From positions 1-11,273 of the forward strand of contig JAUVQP010000031.1 of assembly GCA_030598075.1 (NCBI GenBank): DNA of 11,273 bases. The letters are read 5' to 3'. Made by a program: the position numbers and the translations under genes. Numbering within the stretch: the stretch's first letter is position 1; each line of letters begins with the position of its first letter. Positions 5,866-11,273 of this stretch are shown here, in pieces. A model generated the notes under the pieces. It saw only the letters and a list, made by a program, of their open reading frames with translations, ran no database searches and was not told the DNA's origin. Origin of the DNA: Miltoncostaeaceae bacterium. Its GTDB lineage: Bacteria; Actinomycetota; Thermoleophilia; Miltoncostaeales; Miltoncostaeaceae.

Positions 5866-6386
5866 GCGTGCTCGTGGTCGACGGAGCCCTGGCCGAGGGC
5901 CTCCGCTCGAGCCCCTGTCTTGTGCCCGTCGCGCGCCCCTCCCGGACCTGGAGGGGCGGCTCCGCCATGGCGGACGCGATCGTGGACGTCCTCGAAGGGG
6001 CGCGCCCCCGGGGCGTCGTGCTGGCGCGCGCGCCGCGCGCCGATACCGACACCGATGCCGCGATTCTTCCCCAGCTGGCCCGGGTCATGGCGCTCGAGGT
6101 CGTGCGGCTGCCGGACGACGTGGGCCTGTGCCGATGGCTCGTGGCCCTCGCTGCGGTCATGTGTCAGGCGGACTGCCCTGACCTGACACGCCGGCTCCAG
6201 ACGCTCGCCGGCGTCGAGGCCGCGGGCCTGCCGCGCCGTCCCTGGGGTTGGGATGGCGCCAGCGTCCCGGCGCTTCGACCCCGCGTTCTCGCGCGCTGGG
6301 CCTGGCATGCGTGGAAGCCGTGCGCGGCCTGCCCGGGAGGCGGCCACGAGGCCGCTCCGTGCGCGCGCTGCGGCCGTCGGCGATGA
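5862..6386 (+). CDS. Unrecognised protein with C-terminal four-cysteine zinc-ribbon-like motif (174 aa)
   Basis: I do not recognise a family. The start GTG 5862 overlaps the kinase stop (GTGA) and its own stop overlaps cpaB (ATGA), so it is co-translated between regulator and pilus genes. Residues 1-100 look like a small alpha/beta domain: strands VSVLVVD (1-7), GVVLAR (51-56) and LEVVRLP (78-84) alternate with likely helices. An extra C-x3-C occurs at 101-105. After a Trp-rich segment (W128, W130, W146, W148, W151) the protein ends with Cys154-x2-Cys157-x9-Cys167-x2-Cys170, a geometry that commonly binds zinc, then three arginines. No signal peptide or membrane span is seen. Its position suggests a link between the two-component system and pilus assembly, for example an adaptor, but that is inference only. 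Confidence 0.78.
   Translation: MSVLVVDGALAEGLRSSPCLVPVARPSRTWRGGSAMADAIVDVLEGARPRGVVLARAPRADTDTDAAILPQLARVMALEVVRLPDDVGLCRWLVALAAVMCQADCPDLTRRLQTLAGVEAAGLPRRPWGWDGASVPALRPRVLARWAWHAWKPCAACPGGGHEAAPCARCGRRR
6161..6189. repeat. 8-bp inverted repeat inside the zinc-ribbon gene
   Basis: GTGTCAGG (6161-6168) and CCTGACAC (6182-6189) are exact reverse complements with a 13-base spacer. It lies in codons for the C-x3-C region. It could be an mRNA hairpin or a protein site inside the operon; coding constraint or chance is equally possible. Confidence 0.35.
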
Positions 6387-7036
6387 TCGGCCGTCTGCGA
6401 CGACGCGGTCTCGGTTGGCTCCTCGCCGCCGCCGTCGTAGGAGCTGTGGCGGCGCTGCTGGCAATCCGTGCGGCATCCGAGGGTCCGCCCGACCGCTTCG
6501 TCGTCGTCGCCGCCAAGGCGATTCCGGCCGGAACGGTGCTCGACGCCCAGTCGGCCGCGGGCCTGCTCTCGCGCGCCCCGGTGCCCGCCGGGCTCCGGCT
6601 CCGTGGGCTCGTCGCCGACCCCGCCGCCGCCCACGGTCGCCGTACGGTGGCGCCGCTCGCGTCCGGAGAGCCGCTGACCCTCGCGGCGCTCGGAGGCGGA
6701 CCCGAGTCCGGCCCTCGCCCGCTCGGCGCCGGCGAGCGGGCCGTGTCGGTGCCCCTCGCGGCGGCCGGTGTAGCGGCGGCGACGCTCGTCCCCGGCATCC
6801 TCGTCGACGCGGTCGCCTCGACGGGCGAGGGATCTGCCGGGCGCAGCCGGGTGGTCGTCGAGGGGGCCGAGGTGCTGGCCGTCGAGGACGCGGGGCTGCC
6901 GGAATCCGGAATCATCGCCGGCGCTGTCCTCGTGCGGGTCTCGACGAAGGAGGCCCTGCTCCTCACCGAGGCGCTCAACTTCGCGCGGGAGGTCCGCCTG
7001 TTGGTCCGGCCGTTCGCCGAGCCCGTCGGCGGCTGA
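6383..7036 (+). CDS. cpaB: Flp pilus assembly protein CpaB/RcpC (217 aa)
   Basis: A short basic N-terminus (MIGRLRRRG) and one membrane span (about residues 12-28) anchor the protein, with the rest outside the membrane. A SAF-type beta domain follows at about 38-100, recognisable by AAKAIPAGTVLD, then the RcpC/CpaB C-terminal domain (about 115-210) with AVSVPL, LVPGILVDAVAST, and a final EALNFAREVRLLVRP. In secretin-bearing bacteria CpaB works at the outer-membrane pore; no secretin gene is visible here, so its role is probably at the cell envelope around the pilus. The start ATG 6383 overlaps the previous stop (ATGA). It is followed by the only gap in the operon, 25 bases, before the CpaE-like gene. 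Confidence 0.9.
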   Translation: MIGRLRRRGLGWLLAAAVVGAVAALLAIRAASEGPPDRFVVVAAKAIPAGTVLDAQSAAGLLSRAPVPAGLRLRGLVADPAAAHGRRTVAPLASGEPLTLAALGGGPESGPRPLGAGERAVSVPLAAAGVAAATLVPGILVDAVASTGEGSAGRSRVVVEGAEVLAVEDAGLPESGIIAGAVLVRVSTKEALLLTEALNFAREVRLLVRPFAEPVGG

Positions 7037-7061
7037 GATCTCTCCCGCCCGCGCTCCCGTC

Positions 7062-7748
7062 GTGGTGGTGCTCGGCGCGTCGGGCGGCTGCGGCGCCAGC
7101 ACGCTCGCCTGCGGTCTGGCGCTCGCGTGGGCGGCGGCGGGAGTGTCTCCGTGGCTGGTCGAGTGGGACGCGCTCCGCGCCGACCTCGCGGGGCGGTGGG
7201 ATCTGCCCGGCGACCGCACCATCCTCGATCTCGCGCCCGTCGCCTCCGAGCTGCGGACGGAGCACGTCGAGAGCGCGGCGGCGCTGCATCCGTCCGGGGT
7301 GGCGGTGCTCCTGGGGCCGCCGCATGCTGTCCCGCAGATCTCCGCCGACCTCGCCCGGTCCCTGCTCGACGTCCTCGATCCTGGAATGCCGGTCGTCGTC
7401 GACCTCGCGGCGGCGACCGACTCTGCTGCCGGGTGTGTCCTCTCTCTCGCGTCCACCATCTTGATGGTGGCGCCATCCTCCGCGTCCGGCGCGCGCCGCG
7501 CGCGCCGGATCGTCGATGCCGCGCGCGAGCGGGGAGCGGGCGACCGGATGCGCCTGGTGGCACGCGCCGCCGCCGACGGTGGCGATCTGGGCGCTCGTGC
7601 CCTATCTCGGGCCGTCAGCCTCGATCTGGCCGCGGCGCTTCCGCACGCGCGACGCGACGCACTCGCCATCGGGTCGGGGCGATGGCCGCGGGAGCGTCGA
7701 CGGGGGCTCGCCGCGCGCCTGGGTGCGCTAAGCGCGGAGATGCGATGA
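7062..7748 (+). CDS. CpaE/TadZ-like MinD-family ATPase with altered Walker A (228 aa)
   Basis: A MinD/ParA-type Rossmann protein of the CpaE-like group that accompanies tad ATPases. The P-loop is GASGGCGAST at residues 5-14, so both lysines of the deviant Walker A motif (KGGxGK) are Ser7 and Ala12. The Walker A' region reads LVEWDALRADLAG, with the first Asp changed to Glu. VVVDLAAA matches the later strand. The receiver-like N-terminal domain of Caulobacter CpaE is absent. Related proteins place the pilus machine at a cell site; loss of the lysines suggests weak or no ATP hydrolysis. GTG 7062 is the first available start (GTG 7065 and 7068 follow); it has no Shine-Dalgarno and begins right at strand 1, so the true start is uncertain. 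The 3' end overlaps cpaF (ATGA). Confidence 0.82.
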   Translation: MVVLGASGGCGASTLACGLALAWAAAGVSPWLVEWDALRADLAGRWDLPGDRTILDLAPVASELRTEHVESAAALHPSGVAVLLGPPHAVPQISADLARSLLDVLDPGMPVVVDLAAATDSAAGCVLSLASTILMVAPSSASGARRARRIVDAARERGAGDRMRLVARAAADGGDLGARALSRAVSLDLAAALPHARRDALAIGSGRWPRERRRGLAARLGALSAEMR

Positions 7749-8950
7749 GCATGGCGGGCGCCGTCGCCGGTCCGCCGGGCCCGGAGCGTGTCGAGAGGCT
7801 CCGGGCTCGCGCCGTCGCCGAATGCGGGCGCGCGGGATCCTCGGCGGACGCCGAGGATCTCCGGGCCGCGACACGTCGCATCCTGGCGCAGGATCGCGCC
7901 ATCCTGCCCGCCGACGAGCGGTTGGCGCTCGAGCAGGCGGTGCTCGACGCCGCGCTCGGACTGGGACCGATCGAGCCTCTTCTGCGCGATCCGGAGATCA
8001 CCGAGATCATGGTCTCGGGCCCCGGGCGCGTGTTCATCGAGCGCGCGGGGCGGCTCGCCCCGGCCGGAGTTCGCTTCCACGACGCGGCCCACCTGCTCCA
8101 CGTCATCGATCGCATCCTCGCGCCGCTCGGCCGGCGTGTCGACGAGGCCAGCCCGATGGTCGACGCTCGGCTGCCCGACGGCTCGCGGGTCAACGTCGTC
8201 ATCCCCCCGCTGGCGCTCGACGGGCCGGCTCTGACGATCCGGCGCTTCGGGGCGGCTCCTCTGCGCGCCGACGACCTGCTGGCGCTCGACACCATCGATC
8301 GGCGGGGTCTCGACCTGCTCCGGTCGGCCGTGGAGGAACGGCGCAACATCCTGGTCACCGGGGGGACGGGAACCGGCAAGACCACCACCCTCGCCGCGAT
8401 CGCGGCCTTCATTCCGGCCGAGGAGCGCGTGATCACGATCGAGGACGCCGCCGAGCTGCAGCTCGAGCGCGAGCACGTCGTGCGGCTCGAGAGCCGCCCT
8501 CCCTCGCTCGAGGGATCCGGCGCCGTTCCCATTCGCGCTCTGGTGCGCAACGCCCTGCGCATGCGCCCCGACCGCATCATCGTCGGGGAGGTCCGCGGCG
8601 GGGAGGCCTTCGACATGCTCACCGCCCTCACGACGGGCCACGAGGGATCGCTCTCGACACTTCATGCATCCTCGCCGGGCGAGGCGCTCCGGCGCCTCGT
8701 CACGCTCGCGCTGATGGGCGACGTCGACCTGCCATATCGGGCGGTCACGGAGCAGGTCGCCGATGCCATCCACCTGGTGGTGCACCAGGCGCGCGGGGCC
8801 GACGGCCGGCGCTACGTCGCCGAGATCGCGCGCGTCATCGGCGATGGCGAGAGCCTCCGGGCCGATCCCCTGCTGCGTCGCGATGGTGGGCGCTTCGTGC
8901 ATCGGGCCGACACTGCGGCGGGATCTCATCGTGGTGGGTGGGCGGCGTGA
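7745..8950 (+). CDS. cpaF: Tad pilus assembly ATPase CpaF/TadA (401 aa)
   Basis: This is a secretion ATPase of the VirB11/GspE superfamily that drives Flp pilus assembly from the cytoplasmic face of the membrane. The N-terminal part (about 1-165) has LGLGPIEPLL and EITEIMV, typical of the family. Walker A is GGTGTGKTTT with Lys212. The acidic box is TIEDAAELQL from 231. Walker B is RIIVGEVRGGE at 277-287 with Glu282, and the His box GHEGSLSTLHA follows. All catalytic motifs are intact. The start ATG 7745 overlaps the previous stop as ATGA; ATG 7751 is an alternative. The 3' end overlaps tadB as GTGA. The C-terminal 25 residues are Arg/Gly-rich. A diverged copy of the 231-287 region lies at the right end of the window. 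Confidence 0.97.
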   Translation: MSMAGAVAGPPGPERVERLRARAVAECGRAGSSADAEDLRAATRRILAQDRAILPADERLALEQAVLDAALGLGPIEPLLRDPEITEIMVSGPGRVFIERAGRLAPAGVRFHDAAHLLHVIDRILAPLGRRVDEASPMVDARLPDGSRVNVVIPPLALDGPALTIRRFGAAPLRADDLLALDTIDRRGLDLLRSAVEERRNILVTGGTGTGKTTTLAAIAAFIPAEERVITIEDAAELQLEREHVVRLESRPPSLEGSGAVPIRALVRNALRMRPDRIIVGEVRGGEAFDMLTALTTGHEGSLSTLHASSPGEALRRLVTLALMGDVDLPYRAVTEQVADAIHLVVHQARGADGRRYVAEIARVIGDGESLRADPLLRRDGGRFVHRADTAAGSHRGGWAA

Positions 8951-9798
8951 GCAGCGCTCCTCTTGCGACGCTGGCGGGCGCTCTCGCGGCGGTCCTCGCC
9001 GTGCTCGGAGGCCGGGCGTTGGTTGCGGCGGGCGCGCCGGCCCGGTGGGCGCGGGCGCCGTGGCTGTCACATCTGGCCGGCGCCTTGGGCGCGTCGGGCG
9101 TCACCCCGGGGGCGGGACTCCTGCGGACGATGGGCGCCGCGATCGGTGTGGGCCTGGCCGCCGCGGTGGTGCTCGGGCGCCCCGCTCTCGCCGCGCTGGC
9201 GGTTTCGGGGGCGGCTGGCGGGTCCGTCGTCTATCGCCGCGGAGCCGAGCGCCGCCGCGTCGAGCGCGTCGTGGCTCAGCTTCCCGGGCTCGCGGCCTCG
9301 CTGGCCACCGCGCTCCGCGCGGGACTCTCGCTCCGCCAGGCTCTTGGCCGCGTCGCCGCCGAGGCGCCGCGGCCGGCTCGTGACGAGTTGGTCGCGGTGT
9401 CGCGAGAGCTCGCGCTCGGGGCGCGCGTCGAGGACGCGCTCGCCCACCTTCGGGAGCGGATCCCGTCGCGCGACCTGCGCCTGATGGTCACGACCATCGA
9501 ACTGCAGCGCACGGCCGGCGGCAACCTCGCCGGCGCACTCGACGACCTCTCGTCGCGCCTCGCCGAGCGTGCTCGCTTGGCGCGTGAGCTTCGCGGGCTC
9601 ACCGCGCAGGCGCGCCTCACCGCCTGGATGGTCGGGGCATTGCCCCTGGCCGCCGGCGCTCTCGTCGCGGTGGCCGCGCCGGGCACCCTCGAGCGGGCGC
9701 TCCTCACGGGTATCGGCTTGGTGGTCCTCGTCGCGGCGGTCGCCCTCTACGGGGCGGGCGCTCTCCTTGTGCACAGGATCGGGCAGCCGGCCGCGTGA
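8947..9798 (+). CDS. tadB: Tad pilus inner-membrane platform protein TadB (283 aa)
   Basis: A type II secretion F-domain protein of the Tad type. Membrane spans are seen at about residues 5-25, 57-82, 222-243 and 250-275. The cytoplasmic T2SSF domain between them (about 100-215) has LPGLAASLATALRAGLSLRQAL, an amphipathic helix pair, and ELQRTAGGNLAGALDDLS. TadB pairs with TadC to form the membrane base moved by the CpaF ATPase. The start GTG 8947 overlaps the cpaF stop (GTGA) and the end overlaps tadC (GTGA). No Shine-Dalgarno is evident, so it is likely translated by coupling. Length and span layout are normal for the family. Confidence 0.94.
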   Translation: MSSAPLATLAGALAAVLAVLGGRALVAAGAPARWARAPWLSHLAGALGASGVTPGAGLLRTMGAAIGVGLAAAVVLGRPALAALAVSGAAGGSVVYRRGAERRRVERVVAQLPGLAASLATALRAGLSLRQALGRVAAEAPRPARDELVAVSRELALGARVEDALAHLRERIPSRDLRLMVTTIELQRTAGGNLAGALDDLSSRLAERARLARELRGLTAQARLTAWMVGALPLAAGALVAVAAPGTLERALLTGIGLVVLVAAVALYGAGALLVHRIGQPAA

Positions 9799-10640
9799 GC
9801 GGTGCTCTCATCGCGTTGTGGATTGCCGCGGGCGTCCTCTTCGCGCTTGGTCTTCGCGCCCGGCGCGTCGGCGTTCCGCGCGGCGTCGGGACGCCGGCTC
9901 CGTTTCGGGTTGCCGCCCGGCTCCCGGCGCCGGCGATAGTGAGACGGATCGCGGCCCGCCCTGACACGCTTGCGCGGCTGCGAGCGGCCGGCCTCGACGC
10001 CGGCGTATCGGCCGCCGCGGTCGGGCGCGCACGCGCGGGCGGGGCGGTCGCCGGCATGGCTGTCGGCCTGGGGCTGGGCGTCGCGGCTGCGCCGGCGGCG
10101 CTGCTCGGGCCGGTCCTGGCGGTTGGGGGCTACCTGTTGCCCGACCGATGGATCGCGCGGCATCGCGGGCGCCGGCGCGAGGCGATCTTGCGTGACCTGC
10201 CCGACCTCCTCGACCTGCTCGGGGTCTCGGTGGGCGCGGGCATGCCGCTCGACGCAGCGCTGGCGGCATCGGCGACGCGTCTCGAGGGCCCGCTGGGCGA
10301 GGAGCTTGGGCGCACGCTGCGCGACCTCTCGCTGGGATCGCCGCGCAGGAAGGCCTACGAGGACCTCGCGGAGCGCGCGGGCACGCCCGAGCTCACCCGC
10401 GCCGTCGCGGCGCTCACGCAGGCCGACGAGTTGGGCGCGCCGCTTCGCGACGCCGTCTCCGCCCAGGCCACCGACATGCGATCGGCCGAGGACGCGGCCG
10501 CGCGCGAGCGGGCCGCGCGGGCGGCGCCGAAGATCCAGCTGATCGTGGCGCTGATGATGGTGCCCGCGGTGATGCTCGTCGTGATGGCGGTGCTCATCTC
10601 CGAGCTGGCGCGACAGATCGGCGTGGTGATGGGCGCGTGA
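9795..10640 (+). CDS. tadC: Tad pilus inner-membrane platform protein TadC (281 aa)
   Basis: The second F-domain platform protein. It has an N-terminal span (about 4-20), a pair of hydrophobic segments at about 76-115, and a C-terminal span (about 250-275, rich in Met and Val). The T2SSF domain carries LRDLPDLLDLLGVSVGAGM and LTQADELGAPLRDAVSAQA, the hallmarks of TadC. It acts with TadB at the cytoplasmic membrane. The start GTG 9795 overlaps the tadB stop and the stop TGA overlaps the next gene (GTGA). The protein is complete and of normal length. Confidence 0.95.
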   Translation: MSGALIALWIAAGVLFALGLRARRVGVPRGVGTPAPFRVAARLPAPAIVRRIAARPDTLARLRAAGLDAGVSAAAVGRARAGGAVAGMAVGLGLGVAAAPAALLGPVLAVGGYLLPDRWIARHRGRRREAILRDLPDLLDLLGVSVGAGMPLDAALAASATRLEGPLGEELGRTLRDLSLGSPRRKAYEDLAERAGTPELTRAVAALTQADELGAPLRDAVSAQATDMRSAEDAAARERAARAAPKIQLIVALMMVPAVMLVVMAVLISELARQIGVVMGA

Positions 10641-10954
10641 GCTGCGCCCGACGTTCCAGCTCATCCATTCGCGGAGCCAGGCCCGGCGCCGGGTTCGCGA
10701 CGGTCGACTACCTCGGTGCCGTGATCGTGGTGGCCGTGCTGCTGTCGTCGCTTCTGGCCCTGCGCCCGCAGGAGGTTTCGCGAACGCCTCCGCTCAACCC
10801 GGCGGCGTCCATCGCGCGCCTGGTCGTGGCGCCGGTGCGACGCACGCGCCCCGCCCGTCCCAGGGCTGCACCGGTGCGCCGCCGCCGGGTGCGTCCTCGC
10901 GCCGCGCGGCCTCCGCGCGTGGTCGTGGACGCGCCCAGGTGGCTCGCGCGATGA
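10637..10954 (+). CDS. Flp-like type IVb pilin candidate with Arg/Pro-rich tail (105 aa)
   Basis: The N-terminus (residues 1-19) is basic and Ser/Arg-rich and ends in Gly19. It is followed by F-A-T-V-D-Y, which fits the type IVb prepilin site G|x4-E-Y with Asp in place of Glu at +5 and Tyr at +6. A single hydrophobic helix follows (about 26-42). This layout is that of a Flp pilin or TadE-like pseudopilin, cut by a prepilin peptidase not present in this window. Unlike ordinary short Flp pilins, the remaining 63 residues form a basic tail with about 18 arginines and many prolines. The start GTG 10637 overlaps the tadC stop (GTGA), making it the last gene of the operon. The tail's repetitive RP/RR composition could mean disorder, cell-wall or polyanion binding, or a frame that has drifted after decay. 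Confidence 0.65.
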   Translation: MSCARRSSSSIRGARPGAGFATVDYLGAVIVVAVLLSSLLALRPQEVSRTPPLNPAASIARLVVAPVRRTRPARPRAAPVRRRRVRPRAARPPRVVVDAPRWLAR

Positions 10955-11273
10955 TCGTCCGCAGCGCGCCTCCACGATCGAGGATGCCGCGGAGCTTCGG
11001 CTCGAGGGCGAGCACGTCGTTGGGCTCGACGGTCGTCCGACCCTGCTCGAGGGATCCGGCGCCCTCCGAATCCCGCTCTCGTGCAGAAGGGCCGGCGCAC
11101 GCGCCCGGACCGCATCATCGTCCGCGAGGTCCGCGGTGGCGAGGGTCCCGCATGCGTACGACGATGACCTATTCGGACACCAGAGCGGTCCCGGACCCTT
11201 CGTGGGCGAGGGCAGGGCATCCGTCCTCTCGGCCCCCGCCTCCTCGACGAGGCACCCGTGCGCCCCCTGCTAC
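10955..11273. other. Region after the tad operon without an intact gene
   Basis: This 319-base stretch to the window edge holds the cpaF remnant and nothing else that looks functional. No hairpin with T-run marks the operon end. An open frame from ATG 10951 runs to the edge but reads the remnant out of frame and is Arg/Pro/Ser-rich. The last 60 bases resemble, weakly, a different part of CpaF. Confidence 0.6.
10959..11145 (+). pseudogene. Frameshifted remnant of a cpaF/tadA-type ATPase gene
   Basis: Bases 10974-11143 align with cpaF 8435-8605. In the first 84 bases I count 69 identities with no gap, reading TIEDAAELRLEGEHVV against TIEDAAELQLEREHVV. The match continues through LEGSGA, then one base is lost (68 against 69 bases between GGATCC and CGCATCATC), shifting the frame. 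It resumes as RPDRIIVREVRGGE, with Gly changed to Arg just before the Walker B Glu. About 8 of 15 differences fall at third positions, so the source was probably a separate functional paralogue. Similarity probably extends a few bases left (AGCGCG). To the right it fades: MRTTMT against MLTALT. No start, P-loop or His box is present. Confidence 0.8.

Noticed and set aside
6164..9070. 968-codon minus-strand open frame opposite cpaB-cpaE-cpaF
   Set aside because: Long antisense frames are expected in very GC-rich coding DNA; composition is shadow-like and the + strand genes have clear catalytic motifs.
8947..9798. Start of TadB far upstream at 7822 in the same frame
   Set aside because: The upstream part is a shadow of cpaF; GTG 8947 overlaps the cpaF stop and opens the first membrane span.
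10951..11273. Open frame from ATG 10951 (ATGA overlap with the pilin stop) to the window edge
   Set aside because: It reads the cpaF remnant in the wrong frame, is Arg/Pro/Ser-rich and shows no domain; the ATGA overlap is probably coincidental, although it copies the pattern of the operon.

Overview
This is a very GC-rich window with strongly G/C-biased third codon positions, frequent GTG starts and dense gene packing. It carries a Tad/Flp (type IVb) pilus locus in which no secretin gene is visible. That combination suggests an actinobacterium-type (Actinomycetota) chromosome, possibly Thermoleophilia-like. The lineage is an inference from composition and gene style; there is no rRNA or other phylogenetic marker.

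Left part (1-2107): the C-terminal 170 codons of a dihydropteroate synthase (folP-like), then a single-domain transaldolase whose start is fixed by a good Shine-Dalgarno at 633. Two small unrecognised genes follow that overlap tail to tail: a 102-residue protein on + and a 134-residue coiled-coil protein on -.

Middle (2108-4451): a DUF192 protein on + meets, stop codon on stop codon, a 497-residue protein on - built almost entirely of pentapeptide repeats. Upstream of the pentapeptide gene there may be a 69-codon leader ORF ending in an ATGA overlap. The divergent spacer also holds an 8-bp inverted repeat whose right arm covers the Shine-Dalgarno of the next gene.

Right part (4452-10954): nine genes on + in one tightly chained unit. 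The order is OmpR-type response regulator, membrane-free histidine kinase, an unrecognised 174-residue protein with a C-terminal four-cysteine knuckle, CpaB, CpaE/TadZ-like ATPase, CpaF/TadA ATPase, TadB, TadC, and a small Flp-like pilin candidate with an Arg/Pro-rich tail. Seven of the eight junctions overlap by 4 or 8 bases; only cpaB-cpaE has a gap (25 bases). The two-component pair is thus built into the pilus operon and probably controls it. CpaF powers assembly, TadB/TadC are its membrane platform, CpaE-like helps localise it, and the last gene may be a substrate.

End (10955-11273): no intact gene. A stretch of about 170 bases is a diverged, frameshifted copy of the Walker B region of cpaF, so a second tad-type ATPase gene has decayed here.
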